Shown: positions 7,901 to 17,141, counted from the first letter of the stretch. The stretch: DNA of 64,000 nt from Sphingobacterium sp. N143 (GCF_030325625.1 NZ_JACAIS010000004.1:248001-312000); one strand, 5' to 3'. Notes: generated from the sequence alone by a model not told the origin. Numbers and translations: made by a program.

Positions 7901-8338
7901 ATGGAGAATATATTTTATCAGGGGCAGGTTATCTGGGCACAGATTGATGCCAACAGACATATGCGGCATTCCGCCTATGCCGATATCTGCGCCCAGGCAA
8001 GAAGCAACATGTTGAACCAGATGGGATTTTCGCTGGATAAATTTGCGGAATATCAGATCGGGCCGATCTTATTTCGGGAAGAGCTGATTTATTCCAGGGA
8101 AATTCATCTGGACGAATATGTACAGGTAAGGGTCGAGCTGACGAAGTACAACAGCACAAACAGCCGCTTTTCTTTTATCCACCAGGTGTACCGCAACGAT
8201 GGGACACTATGCTGTACCGTGAACGTGGACGGAGCCTGGCTAGATCTGAAAAAAAGAAAATTAACCCGCTTACCCGATGAAATGGCCCCCTATCTGGCGA
8301 AAGTACCCCGAGCGGAAAACTTTGAGGAAACCGCATAA
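7901..8338 (+). CDS. Acyl-CoA thioesterase, hotdog fold
   Basis: A 145-residue single-domain hotdog protein of the 4HBT/FatA-like type that would hydrolyse acyl-CoA thioesters. The N-terminal WAQIDANRHMRHSAYADICAQAR matches the family region DxNgHvnnxxY, with His in place of Gly-His spacing and Asp at the catalytic position. A long helix and VRVELTKYNSTNSRFSFIHQVY follow. It is divergent from the sigma factor and convergent with hsp20. The acyl substrate is unknown. Confidence 0.85.
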   Translation: MENIFYQGQVIWAQIDANRHMRHSAYADICAQARSNMLNQMGFSLDKFAEYQIGPILFREELIYSREIHLDEYVQVRVELTKYNSTNSRFSFIHQVYRNDGTLCCTVNVDGAWLDLKKRKLTRLPDEMAPYLAKVPRAENFEETA

Positions 8339-8374
8339 AAAATCCCTCGGGCTTTCGTGATGCTCCGAGGGATT
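8336..8374 (-). terminator. Terminator between thioesterase and hsp20
   Basis: A 10-bp stem (AATCCCTCGG paired with CCGAGGGATT) around a 14-base loop. The T-run is on the minus strand (A-run at 8337-8342), so the best use is termination of hsp20; it may also stop the thioesterase message. Confidence 0.75.
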
Positions 8375-8457
8375 AAAACATAAACTAACCTAAAAACTAT
8401 TTTTCTGATCAGCCCCGGCTTACAAAGGCGATGCGCAACTGGGGTGTATCCGTCTGA

Positions 8458-8901
8458 TTATTTTACTTCAATCAGTCGTTTTGCGATGATTGCATCTTCT
8501 TTCTTACCTACTGTTAAGATCAACACGCCGCCTTCATATGCCGCCTCAATATTACTGTAGTCCACCGTATCGGGCAATGTAAATGATCTTGAAAATGATG
8601 AATAATTGAATTCTTTCTTACTGTACAATTTTTCTTCACTTACACTCTCTTCTTTTTTCTCCGCAGAAATAGTGATCAGATTTTTGTCAACATTGATCTT
8701 AAAATCTGACTTGTCCAATCCCGGTGCAGCCATTTCAATGGTAAATGACTTTTCGGATTCCGATATATTTACTGCTGGAACACGCGAAACCAAACGGTCT
8801 GAAATGAAATTATCGTTAAATAAATTATCAAATACCGTATTTACAAATGGGTTTACCGCATCGGTATTCAAACTTTTTGTAGGGAATTTAATTAATGCCA
8901 T
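8458..8901 (-). CDS. Hsp20/alpha-crystallin small heat shock protein
   Basis: A 147-residue small heat shock protein that holds unfolding proteins in soluble form. The alpha-crystallin domain (about residues 42-140) shows AAPGLDKSDFKINV, a short lysine-rich loop and AAYEGGVLILTV, the conserved G-V-L element. The C-terminus RLIEVK supplies the I-x-V anchoring motif. The start is fixed by a strong Shine-Dalgarno sequence AGGAGGA (8908-8914, minus strand) six bases before the ATG, unusual for Bacteroidota and suggesting strong translation. A repeat array lies about 100 bases upstream. Confidence 0.95.
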   Translation of the reverse strand: MALIKFPTKSLNTDAVNPFVNTVFDNLFNDNFISDRLVSRVPAVNISESEKSFTIEMAAPGLDKSDFKINVDKNLITISAEKKEESVSEEKLYSKKEFNYSSFSRSFTLPDTVDYSNIEAAYEGGVLILTVGKKEDAIIAKRLIEVK

Positions 8902-8968
8902 TTTTTGTCCTCCTAATTTTTTGTTTATTGTTAAGCTCTATTTTTTAATCTTTAATTTTAGTGGGATG

Positions 8969-8984
8969 TTCAATTCTCATACCA
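8969..8984 (-). promoter_or_regulatory. Possible hsp20 promoter resembling a sigma-54 site
   Basis: On the minus strand TGGTATGAGAATTGAA resembles the sigma-54 pattern TGGCACGN4TTGCA with correct GG-to-TTG spacing, but the nearly invariant C of the -12 GC is A. No TAnnTTTG box was found here. The call is tentative. Confidence 0.25.
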
Positions 8985-8997
8985 GTCCTAAAACAAA

Positions 8998-9039
8998 GAC
9001 AAAATGTCATTTTAAAACAATAAACAATGTCATTTTGTC
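8998..9039. repeat. Repeat array upstream of hsp20
   Basis: AATGTCATTTT occurs twice at a 23-base period (9003-9013 and 9026-9036). The whole is framed by the inverted arms GACAAAATG (8998-9006) and CATTTTGTC (9031-9039). CCTAAAAC also occurs on both sides (8987-8994 and 9039-9046). This looks like a multi-site operator for a dimeric regulator about 100-140 bases before the hsp20 ATG. Confidence 0.55.
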
Positions 9040-9205
9040 CTAAAACAGGCTAAAGAACACGTTTAGCTCGATTAATCTGTCTTATCTAGGCCCAGAAAGG
9101 GATCCATCCAGCAATTTGTATCTAGAACGATAACCTCAGAACTGGAAAAACTGTTTTTCAGAAAACGTTTTTTAACAGCCTGAATTTATTTTCAACAGTC
9201 CAAAC

Positions 9206-9925
9206 TTATTTAGGACTGCTTTCATTCTTTTCCAGGGCTGTAATGAGCAGGGATTTGACAGCATCATATACATAATCTTTTGCCTCTGCATAGGAAATAC
9301 GATATAATCTGGGTACCACAACGTCATAATGTGGAAATGGAGAAAATAGCTTATCATAGTATGCATCCAACTGCACGTTGGTAGGCAGCTCAAAGGCTAA
9401 GCGAAGCTGAAATCTTCGTATAATTGCCGTGTCCAATATTTCTGGGTGATTGGTGGCTGCAATCAGAACGGCTTCATCCGGGAAATAATCAATCAGCTGA
9501 ATAATCGTATTGACCAATCGGCGCATTTCGCCCACATCCTTTTCTTCACTGATGCGTGCCTTGCCGATCTGATCGAATTCATCCAGAAATAAAACTGCTT
9601 TCTCACGCCCTGCTTTATCAAAAACCTGTCTAATATGCTGGGAGGTCTCCCCTATGCGTGACGAAATGAGATTACTCAGGTTCAATACATAAATTGGTTT
9701 CTCCAAGGCCGTGGCCAAAGCCTTTGCCGTGGTCGTCTTGCCACACCCCGAATAACCATGCAAAAGGATCTTGTTGCTTACGGGAAGACCATATTTCGAA
9801 AGCTCCTGGATATAACGATGCTCTTTGATCAGCTGCTGAAGTTTTCTCCGACTTAAATCATCCAAAAAAACATCTTCCAAAGCAATTTTTTCCTTGTCTG
9901 CGATGACCAGGTCGTAAACATTCAT
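9206..9925 (-). CDS. Small single-domain AAA ATPase
   Basis: A 239-residue protein that is almost only an AAA module. Walker A is GYSGCGKT (residues 57-64), Walker B is VLFLDEFD (111-118), sensor 1 is IAATNHPE (around 155) and the arginine region is TAIIRRFQ. It resembles the spastin/FtsH-like AAA group but has no protease, membrane or MIT domain. The folB gene ends eight bases upstream on the same strand, so they are probably cotranscribed. Its target is unknown; with hsp20 next downstream a link to protein quality control is possible but unproven. Confidence 0.85.
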   Translation of the reverse strand: MNVYDLVIADKEKIALEDVFLDDLSRRKLQQLIKEHRYIQELSKYGLPVSNKILLHGYSGCGKTTTAKALATALEKPIYVLNLSNLISSRIGETSQHIRQVFDKAGREKAVLFLDEFDQIGKARISEEKDVGEMRRLVNTIIQLIDYFPDEAVLIAATNHPEILDTAIIRRFQLRLAFELPTNVQLDAYYDKLFSPFPHYDVVVPRLYRISYAEAKDYVYDAVKSLLITALEKNESSPK

Positions 9926-9933
9926 ATGATTAT

Positions 9934-10311
9934 CTAGTTAGGAGGGTTATCAATATATTTTAAACTTACCTGTGAAGAGGAAAGGTCTCCACCAAATGGC
10001 GGGTTTGATTTACGGATCACCACTTCAATGACTATGGCATAGCTCACTTTTTCCCTGATCTGATCCAGTATTTCCGCAGCGGCAGATTCCAGCAGCTTCC
10101 GCCTGGGACGCATCACCTGGGCCGCAATCTGATAAAGCTCCTCGTAATTCAACGTATTGCGCAAATCTTCTGTTTCCATATTATGGAAGGGAAAACAAAC
10201 ATCGATAGACACAAAAAATTCATTACCGATAATCTGTTCTTCATCATAATAACCGATGGGTGCATAAAAGCGCGCCTCCTTCAGGGATACTGTCTGTAAA
10301 ATGGTTGCCAT
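9934..10311 (-). CDS. folB: Dihydroneopterin aldolase
   Basis: A 125-residue enzyme of folate synthesis that splits 7,8-dihydroneopterin to 6-hydroxymethyl-dihydropterin and glycolaldehyde. Family marks are the N-terminal ARFYAPIGYYDEEQIIGNEFFVSID (a form of the usual GxxxxEr..q.f.vd pattern), the TLNYEELYQI stretch with the conserved Tyr, LLESAAAEI, and the C-terminal KSNPPFGGD. The start is ATG 10311; an in-frame TTG at 10317 would add two residues. It lies eight bases upstream of the AAA ATPase and is divergent from the DUF1080 gene. Confidence 0.9.
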   Translation of the reverse strand: MATILQTVSLKEARFYAPIGYYDEEQIIGNEFFVSIDVCFPFHNMETEDLRNTLNYEELYQIAAQVMRPRRKLLESAAAEILDQIREKVSYAIVIEVVIRKSNPPFGGDLSSSQVSLKYIDNPPN

Positions 10312-10402
10312 GCACAAACCTAAGGAAATTGTTTCAAATCAGATAGACTATTTGCATCCAGATGGATTATTTGTATATTTAACCATACCAAAACCCCAAC
10401 AA

Positions 10403-11131
10403 ATGAACTTTTCTTTATCATCTGTCCTTGCAATGACGCTCCTATGCGGAGCCTTTTCCTTGCATGCCCAAACCAATATGAAACCTGAAGACACGGAATA
10501 TTATAGTCCTGTCCCTCCCACTTTGACCCTAAACAAAGGAGTCCCAAGTGATGCTATTGTTCTTTTTGACGGTAAAGATCTTTCCCAGTGGAAAGGTGAA
10601 AAAGGAAAAGCGGCCTGGACAGTAGCCAACAATATCCTGGAGGTAAAACCAGGCTCAGGTACTATACAGACCACCGAAAATTTTACGGATTTCCAATTGC
10701 ATATCGAATGGAAAAGCCCTGAAGTTATTAAAGGTGAAGGCCAGGGCCGCGGCAATAGCGGCATCTTTCTGCAAGGCCTTTATGAAATCCAGGTACTGGA
10801 CAACAACAACAATCCCACCTATGTCAACGGTGGTGCAGGCAGCTTATATAAGCAACGCCCACCCTTGGCCCAGGTCATCGCGCCAGATCAATGGCATGTT
10901 TATGACATCATCTATAAAGCACCTCAATTCAATAAGGACAGCCTATTGGTCAGCAAGGGAACAGTAACGGTCCTGCACAATGGCGTAGTGGTGCAAAACA
11001 ATACGCAGATTGACGGCACGACAGAATATATCGGACTACCCAAGCCCCTGAGTCACGGTCCAGGCCCCATCATGCTCCAAGATCATGGTGATCTGGTACA
11101 GTTTAGAAATATCTGGATCCGAAAACTGTAA
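10403..11131 (+). CDS. Exported DUF1080 (3-keto-disaccharide hydrolase-like) protein
   Basis: A 242-residue exported protein. The signal peptide covers residues 1-23 (ending SLHAQ). The DUF1080 domain (PF06439) has the typical entry VLFDGKDLSQWKG, the strand FQLHIEWKSPE, RGNSGIFLQGLYEIQVLD and a terminal VQFRNIWIRKL. The fold is a concanavalin-like beta sandwich; some members hydrolyse 3-keto-glycosides. ATG 10403 is preferred to the in-frame codon at 10301, since only from 10403 does a signal peptide result. A second DUF1080 protein is encoded at 60503-61483. Confidence 0.9.
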   Translation: MNFSLSSVLAMTLLCGAFSLHAQTNMKPEDTEYYSPVPPTLTLNKGVPSDAIVLFDGKDLSQWKGEKGKAAWTVANNILEVKPGSGTIQTTENFTDFQLHIEWKSPEVIKGEGQGRGNSGIFLQGLYEIQVLDNNNNPTYVNGGAGSLYKQRPPLAQVIAPDQWHVYDIIYKAPQFNKDSLLVSKGTVTVLHNGVVVQNNTQIDGTTEYIGLPKPLSHGPGPIMLQDHGDLVQFRNIWIRKL

Positions 11132-11179
11132 GCTGACAGCGAACAATTTTAGTTAGACAAGCAACAATTCTGTACTAGG

Positions 11180-11219
11180 TTTTATAGGGCTATTTATCTA
11201 ATTTAGCCCTATAAAATTT
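11180..11219 (+). terminator. Hairpin after the DUF1080 gene
   Basis: A perfect 13-bp inverted repeat (TTTTATAGGGCTA and complement) with an 11-base loop. The T-tail is short (TTTG), so termination may be partial. Confidence 0.6.
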
Positions 11220-11364
11220 GAAGTACCTATGAATTTTCAACAAGTAGATGAATATCTGTTAAGAAAGTTCATGATCATTAAAATCGAGTGCTTCACTCAT
11301 ACCGTCCAGCAGGGCCCACATGCCTTAAAGGACTAACATAACATGAATAATTAATTGTATTTTA

Positions 11365-13542
11365 ATGAAAAGAATTGCGCTATTCTTCTTGTTGGCAAGT
11401 ACAGCTAGCAGCTACGCCCAACGAAACCTGAATTTGGAAGAAACGGTATTTGGATCGCGGAGCTATGCTCCAGCTTCTATTATTGGGGCTTCCTGGATCC
11501 CGAAATCCAACAGCCTATCCTATCTTGATAAATCCTATCAGCATTTGCTTTCCAAAAGTGCGGCCAGCAATTGGACTGAGGCCAGCCTGGTCTCTAAAAC
11601 TGATCTGGAGGCAGCCTTAAAAGCATCCATACCAAATGAAACCTTCAGTTTGTCCATGTTTCCTGCCGACTATCAATGGCGTGACGGAAATAGGCTTTTA
11701 CTTCAGGTCGATGGAAAAGAGAAGGTATACACGGTCGTCTATAATGTCAAGTCCAGGACTATCGAAAGCTTTATTGGCAATGACAGCAATGGCGCCAACC
11801 GCGAACTGAGTCCGGATCTTTCCAAAATTGCGTACTTGGTGGATAATAATATTTCCATCGTCGACAAAGACGGGAAAGTGACTCCGGTGACCAATGATAC
11901 GGATCAAGGAATTGTCAATGGAAGTGACTACACACACCGTCAGGAATTTGGCATCAAAAAAGGCATGTGGTGGAATCCACAAAATGACAGGCTCCTCTAT
12001 TACCGTAAGGATGAAACGATGGTTGCCAACTACCCGCTCCCCCAGTGGGACCCTAAGATCACAGCGATCAAATGGATCAAATATCCGATGACGGGGCAAA
12101 AATCTGAAGAGGTTTCTTTGGTGGTTTACCATACTGCAACAGGACAGAAAGTTACGCTCCAAACAGGAGAAAAGCTTGAACAATACCTAACCATGGTCAC
12201 CTGGGATCCTTCGGGAAAATATATTTATGTGGGTGTGCTCAACCGAGGGCAGAATGATCTAAAAGTCAACAAATACCATGCGGAGACCGGTGCATTGGTC
12301 AAAACGCTTTTTGAAGAAAAGGCAACAACCTGGGTAGAACCGGAAAATCCCTTAACCTTCCGCCCCAATAAGGCAGACCAATTCCTTTATCAGTCCGACA
12401 GGGAAGGCTACAACCAGCTATATCTTTACAATACGGAAGGCAAGCTGATCAAAAAACTAGGTTATCAAGATGTTATACTGGAAACCTTATTGGATTTCTC
12501 TGCCGACGGGGATAAGGTCAGCTATATCGGCGTCACCAACAATGGCATGGACCGCCAGCTATTTGAGGTGGACCTGAAATCCGGAAAAACGGTGCAACTG
12601 ACCAAGGAACCGGGTACGCATAAAGCTGCCGTAAGCGGTGATGGAAAATATATCTTTGACCAGTACAGTGACTTGACAACAGCAAATAAATCGCAGATCA
12701 AAGCAGTGAAATCTGCAAAATCCACGGTATTGATCAACGCTGAAAATCCATTCAATGGCAAAATAAACAATCCAAGGATTGAATTTGTCCATTTGACATC
12801 TGCCGACGGGAAATATCCACTAACAGGCCGCATCATCTATCCGAATGATTTTGACCCGGCAAAAAAATACCCGGTCATGTATTACCTCTATGGTGGATCC
12901 CACTCGCAGCTGGTTTCCAATAAATGGCTGGGTGGAGCTGGATATTTTGACATGTACATGGCCCAGCAAGGTTATATTGTCTTCACCATGGACAACCGTG
13001 GCACCAACTACAGGGGCCGGGATTTCTATACCGCCACGCACCGTAAGCTTGGACAGCTTGAGATGGCCGACCAGATGAAAGGGATTGAATTTCTCCAATC
13101 AAAGTCCTTTGTAGACCAGGAACGCATGGGCATCTTCGGGTGGAGCTTTGGCGGATTTATGACGACATCATTTATGCTGCATCATAACGATATATTTAAG
13201 GCTGCCGTGGCAGGAGGACCAGTAATTGACTGGAAATTCTATGAAGTCATGTATGGGGAGCGTTATATGGACACACCGCAGGAAAATCCTGATGGCTATA
13301 AGCTGACCTCACTGTTAAATAAAGCAGATCAGCTTAAAGGAAGATTGCTGATCATCCACGGTGCCCAGGATCCAGTGGTCGTACAGCAGAATAGCATGGA
13401 ATTTTTAGAGGCCTGTATCAAAGCAGGTAAGCAGGTAGACTATTTCCTATACCCTACTCATGAGCATAATGTGATGGGTAAGGATCGTATCCACATGTAT
13501 GAAAAAATTGCAGATTACTTTAATCAGCATCTGAAAAAATAG
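11365..13542 (+). CDS. S9 family (dipeptidyl peptidase IV-like) prolyl oligopeptidase
   Basis: A 725-residue exported serine peptidase. After a signal peptide (1-18, ending SSYAQ) comes a DPP IV-type beta-propeller (PF00930), with the SRTIES and YRKDE strands. A C-terminal alpha/beta hydrolase (about 510-725) follows. The nucleophile is Ser594 in GWSFGG, Asp669 sits in HGAQDPVV, and the catalytic His is in THEHNV (His699 or 701, most likely 701). It would remove N-terminal dipeptides from peptides in the periplasm. It is convergent with an M28 peptidase; the pair may serve peptide use. Confidence 0.95.
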   Translation: MKRIALFFLLASTASSYAQRNLNLEETVFGSRSYAPASIIGASWIPKSNSLSYLDKSYQHLLSKSAASNWTEASLVSKTDLEAALKASIPNETFSLSMFPADYQWRDGNRLLLQVDGKEKVYTVVYNVKSRTIESFIGNDSNGANRELSPDLSKIAYLVDNNISIVDKDGKVTPVTNDTDQGIVNGSDYTHRQEFGIKKGMWWNPQNDRLLYYRKDETMVANYPLPQWDPKITAIKWIKYPMTGQKSEEVSLVVYHTATGQKVTLQTGEKLEQYLTMVTWDPSGKYIYVGVLNRGQNDLKVNKYHAETGALVKTLFEEKATTWVEPENPLTFRPNKADQFLYQSDREGYNQLYLYNTEGKLIKKLGYQDVILETLLDFSADGDKVSYIGVTNNGMDRQLFEVDLKSGKTVQLTKEPGTHKAAVSGDGKYIFDQYSDLTTANKSQIKAVKSAKSTVLINAENPFNGKINNPRIEFVHLTSADGKYPLTGRIIYPNDFDPAKKYPVMYYLYGGSHSQLVSNKWLGGAGYFDMYMAQQGYIVFTMDNRGTNYRGRDFYTATHRKLGQLEMADQMKGIEFLQSKSFVDQERMGIFGWSFGGFMTTSFMLHHNDIFKAAVAGGPVIDWKFYEVMYGERYMDTPQENPDGYKLTSLLNKADQLKGRLLIIHGAQDPVVVQQNSMEFLEACIKAGKQVDYFLYPTHEHNVMGKDRIHMYEKIADYFNQHLKK

Positions 13543-13556
13543 GGAAATATCCCCAG

Positions 13557-13596
13557 AACAGCAAGGCGCCTTTCTTTCGATTGGCGCCTTGCTGTT
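13557..13596. terminator. Bidirectional terminator between the two peptidase genes
   Basis: A 14-bp perfect stem (AACAGCAAGGCGCC and complement) with a 12-base loop, placed between two convergent genes. The T-tail is short on the plus strand (TTTAG). Confidence 0.75.
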
Positions 13597-13640
13597 TAGT
13601 TAAAGATTGGCTCAGCCAATGGTTCTCCAGTCTTTCAGTC

Positions 13641-15194
13641 TTAATTACCACTGCTGCGATTGGATTTTAGGTTGGCCGGCCAAGTCATTTGTTTTCCATC
13701 TTTATCAATAGGAAGGACAATTTTATCCCGCGCGACCAGGGCCGGTTCTTCACATGCCAGATAGGTCAGGATAGCCACGATGATGGCATTCTGTTTGACC
13801 TCATCGAAGACAATCTTATCATAGGTATCACGGTTGGTGTGCCATGTCACCTGACCATAGTCCCAAGATGTGGACGATAGGCCAAAAGCGGGGATTCCCT
13901 TCTGTACAAAAGAAGAATGATCACTTCCTCCCGTGCCTGGCATCCCCGGAAAACTAGTTTGAATTTCATGTCGGAATTCTTCAGGCAGGTACTGCAACCA
14001 GCGACCAATATATTCGTATGATTTCTCAAAACCACTGCCGCCAATCCGTACGATACGACCGGTTCCATTATCCTGATTCCAGACGACCTGGATATTTTTT
14101 GCGATATCGGGATGATCTTCCACAAATGCCGATGAACCGTTTAACCCCTGTTCTTCACTGCCCCAATTGCCGACAAGGATCGTCCTTTTATTGTCGGGGT
14201 AGACCTTTCTCAATATGCGGACTGCTTCCATCATGGTAATTACCCCGGTAGCGTTGTCTGTTGCCCCTGAGGCCCCGTCCCATGAATCCAGGTGGGCAGA
14301 CAGCACGACATACTCATTGGGTTTCTCTTTCCCCTTGATCTCAGCAATACTATTATAGGTCTTTGTCGTTCCCAGTTCTTTTGATTTCCCCTGCAACAGT
14401 ATCCGGGGCTTGACACCACGTTCGGCCATGCGGTAGAGCAAGCCATAGTCTTCCAGGGAAATATTAAATACTGGAATCTGCTTTGATTTCGCATCAAATA
14501 TCCGTGTGATGCCCGGCACTTCGGTCCAATACGAATCAATTACCCCAACAGCACCGGCAGCTTCAAGAGCCAAGGGTAAAGTACGCCGTGTGCTCCCAGT
14601 ATAAGACATACTCTGTTCCCATTTTTTCAGCTGGTCATTTTTTAGGGCTTGGTATTTTTCATACCCTTTTGCCGAAGCTGACCCTTTCCAATTGGCATCC
14701 GACCTGCCTGAAACCGGATTCATCCCGATCAGGACAATTTTACCCTGTACGGTCTTCAACCAAGACTGAAAATCAGCCTGTGCATTAAATACAGGCATAG
14801 CCACCACTTCGGCTTCTACGCCTTTATCTTTTGTCGCGGCACTGAACGCCAATTGTGTCCCTTCCAGGGATTTAACCCTCGGATAAGTCATGGTCACCTG
14901 AGAGGTCCCCCTTTCCCAGGAACGCCACTCACCATAAGCCTCGTTCCGTGCATCCGCACCAAGGGCACTGTACTGCTTAACCACCCAATCATGTGCCTGC
15001 TGCATCTGCGGGCTGCCCACCAACCGGGGACCGATCATGTCCACCAGTTCAAAAGCATAGTTTTCCAGCTGTGAATTTGCATTGGCTTCTTGCACGATGG
15101 AAGACACCATGGCTTCCTTATTCTGCGCAAAAATAGTCGGGGAACTGAACAACAGTAACGCCAATCCCAGGGATTTCAAACTCCTTTGTTTCAT
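13641..15194 (-). CDS. M28 family metallopeptidase, exported
   Basis: A 517-residue exported zinc aminopeptidase or carboxypeptidase of family M28. The signal peptide (residues 1-24) ends TIFAQ. A PA-like insertion lies in the middle (about 120-260) and the catalytic domain after about 280. Metal and catalytic residues are visible in SAHLDSWD (His, Asp), GATDNATG (Asp), WGSEEQG (Glu pair), WNQDNG (Asp) and the late VTWHTNRDTYD (His). ATG 15194 is the first ATG and gives a proper signal; the frame extends back only to a TTG at 15218. It would degrade peptides in the periplasm or outside the cell. Confidence 0.92.
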   Translation of the reverse strand: MKQRSLKSLGLALLLFSSPTIFAQNKEAMVSSIVQEANANSQLENYAFELVDMIGPRLVGSPQMQQAHDWVVKQYSALGADARNEAYGEWRSWERGTSQVTMTYPRVKSLEGTQLAFSAATKDKGVEAEVVAMPVFNAQADFQSWLKTVQGKIVLIGMNPVSGRSDANWKGSASAKGYEKYQALKNDQLKKWEQSMSYTGSTRRTLPLALEAAGAVGVIDSYWTEVPGITRIFDAKSKQIPVFNISLEDYGLLYRMAERGVKPRILLQGKSKELGTTKTYNSIAEIKGKEKPNEYVVLSAHLDSWDGASGATDNATGVITMMEAVRILRKVYPDNKRTILVGNWGSEEQGLNGSSAFVEDHPDIAKNIQVVWNQDNGTGRIVRIGGSGFEKSYEYIGRWLQYLPEEFRHEIQTSFPGMPGTGGSDHSSFVQKGIPAFGLSSTSWDYGQVTWHTNRDTYDKIVFDEVKQNAIIVAILTYLACEEPALVARDKIVLPIDKDGKQMTWPANLKSNRSSGN

Positions 15195-15390
15195 ATCATC
15201 AATAATTTGTTTATTCAATAGTCATTCACTTAAAGGCTTGCACCCTTAAGTTTCATTGGTTTTCCCGAAAAATACTAAAGATAATTTAAAAAACATATTT
15301 GATTTTGACCGACGTGTTGCTTTAGGGTATCCGCAGGCCAATCCCGCGTGTAATGGATTGGCAGAACACTTTGATAGGCTGAAACATAAC

Positions 15391-15424
15391 GACAGAAGCC
15401 CGGGCTATGCCCTGGGCTTCTGTC
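15391..15424 (-). terminator. Hairpin downstream of asnB
   Basis: A GC-rich stem of about 15 bp (GACAGAAGCCC paired with GGGCTTCTGTC plus an inner GGC/GCC) lies 29 bases after the asnB stop. The T-tail on the minus strand is poor, so the efficiency is uncertain. Confidence 0.55.
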
Positions 15425-15452
15425 AAAATTAAGAATAGGAATGGTTGATTTT

Positions 15453-17141
15453 TTATACAGTTTCCACTTTGGATTTTTCATAGCTTTCCTGGTGGACGGA
15501 TGCCACGGCCCTGCCCGAAGGGTCGTTGAGGTTCTGGAAAGAAGCATCCCAGGCCAATGCCTCTGGCGTACTACAAGCAACAGATTTCACCGAAGGGACG
15601 GTCTGGGCGGCGGCCCCAGATGGAAAATGTGACTCAAAAATTGTCCGGTACAAAAACTCTTCCTTGTTTTTTGGGGTATTTACCGGGAACCGCGTGGCTG
15701 CAGCAGCAAAATCCTGATCCGAAACATTCTTCTCGGCCTGCTCCTTAAGAGTGTCAATCCAGCTGTATCCCACGCCATCCGAAAATTGCTCCTTCTGGCG
15801 CCATGCAATGCTTTCAGGTAAATAATCTTCAAAGGCCTTGCGGACAACCCATTTTTCCATTCTGCCTTCACGGATCATTTTATCTTCCGGGTTGATACGC
15901 ATGGCGATATCCATAAATTCTTTATCCAGAAAAGGTACACGGCCTTCAACTCCCCAGGCGGCAAGTGATTTGTTGGCCCGCAAACAGTCATAGAGATAAA
16001 GCTTGTTCAGTTTACGTACGGTTTCTTCGTGAAACTCCTGTGCATTGGGGGCTTTATGAAAATAAAGATAACCACCGAAAAGTTCATCAGAACCTTCGCC
16101 CGACAGCACCATTTTAATCCCCATGGATTTGATCACACGTGCCAGGAGATACATTGGTGTTGATGCACGTACGGTCGTGACATCGTAGGTCTCCAGGTGA
16201 TAGATCACATCCCGAATGGCATCCAAGCCTTCCTGAATGGTAAAATTAATTTCATGATGGATTGTCCCGATATGATCGGCAGCCTTTTGTGCAGCAATCA
16301 GATCGGGTGCACCTTTCAATCCAACCGCAAAAGAATGTAATTGGGGATACCAAGCTTCTTCTTCATCTTTTGATTCAATGCGTTTGGGAGCAAACTTTTT
16401 GGTGATCGCGGCAATGACTGAAGAATCAAGCCCGCCTGATAACAGTACACCATAAGGCACATCTGACATCAGCTGACGATGCACAGCATCTTCAAGGCCT
16501 TTGCGCAATGCTGCGATATCGGTTTCATGGTCTTTTACAGTTTCATAACGCTCCCAGTCCCGCTGGTACCAGCGCTGAGGGACACTTCCTTCTTTGCTGT
16601 ACAGGTAATGTCCCGGAGGAAATTGTGCAATGCTCGTACAGTAGCCTTCCAGTGACTTTAACTCAGAGGCAACAAACAATTGTCCTTGGTCATCTTTCCC
16701 ATAATATAAGGGGATGATACCCATATGATCACGTGCCACGAAAAAAGAATCATCGCGCGAATCGTATAAAGCAAATCCAAAGATCCCATTGAGTTCATCC
16801 ACAAAGGATGGACCTTTGGCCAGGTACAGCGCCAGGATAACCTCTGAATCACTCTGTGTGGCAAATTGATAATCAGGAAGACTATTGCGCAGTTCATCAT
16901 GGTTGTAGATCTCTCCATTGACAGCCAACACGACTTGGCCATCAGGGCTATATAATGGTTGACTGCCCGATTTAGGATCAACAATGGCTAATCGCTCGTG
17001 CGCCAAAAGCGCTTTTTCACCCGTGAAAATACCAGACCAATCCGGGCCACGATGGCGAATACGTTTTGACATTTCCAATACTTGGGGTCTCAATGCTGCT
17101 GCAGGTTGCTTTAATTCAAAAGCGCCAATAATTCCACACAT
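15453..17141 (-). CDS. asnB: Asparagine synthase B (glutamine-hydrolysing)
   Basis: A 562-residue amidotransferase that makes asparagine from aspartate, glutamine and ATP. Cys2 in MCGIIGAF is the nucleophile after Met removal. The Ntn glutaminase domain runs to about residue 200 (RHRGPDWSG, AVNGEIYNHDELR). The synthetase domain has the PP-loop LLSGGLDSS near residue 230 and the GEGSDELFGGY motif near 350. The length matches E. coli AsnB (554). The start ATG is fixed by the need for Cys at position 2. It is divergent from a Crp/Fnr gene across a very AT-rich gap. Confidence 0.97.
   Translation of the reverse strand: MCGIIGAFELKQPAAALRPQVLEMSKRIRHRGPDWSGIFTGEKALLAHERLAIVDPKSGSQPLYSPDGQVVLAVNGEIYNHDELRNSLPDYQFATQSDSEVILALYLAKGPSFVDELNGIFGFALYDSRDDSFFVARDHMGIIPLYYGKDDQGQLFVASELKSLEGYCTSIAQFPPGHYLYSKEGSVPQRWYQRDWERYETVKDHETDIAALRKGLEDAVHRQLMSDVPYGVLLSGGLDSSVIAAITKKFAPKRIESKDEEEAWYPQLHSFAVGLKGAPDLIAAQKAADHIGTIHHEINFTIQEGLDAIRDVIYHLETYDVTTVRASTPMYLLARVIKSMGIKMVLSGEGSDELFGGYLYFHKAPNAQEFHEETVRKLNKLYLYDCLRANKSLAAWGVEGRVPFLDKEFMDIAMRINPEDKMIREGRMEKWVVRKAFEDYLPESIAWRQKEQFSDGVGYSWIDTLKEQAEKNVSDQDFAAAATRFPVNTPKNKEEFLYRTIFESHFPSGAAAQTVPSVKSVACSTPEALAWDASFQNLNDPSGRAVASVHQESYEKSKVETV

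Larger units (their letters stand above)
8902..9205. other. Hsp20 upstream region
   Basis: A 304-base gap between hsp20 and the AAA ATPase, both leftward. It holds the hsp20 ribosome site, a possible promoter at 8969-8984, and the repeats at 8998-9039. From about 9045 to 9205 I see no gene, no promoter box and no good terminator for the ATPase message. Confidence 0.5.

Noticed and set aside
8969..8984. Firm sigma-54 promoter for hsp20
   Set aside because: The -12 GC, almost invariant in true sites, reads GA. It is kept only as a low-confidence feature.
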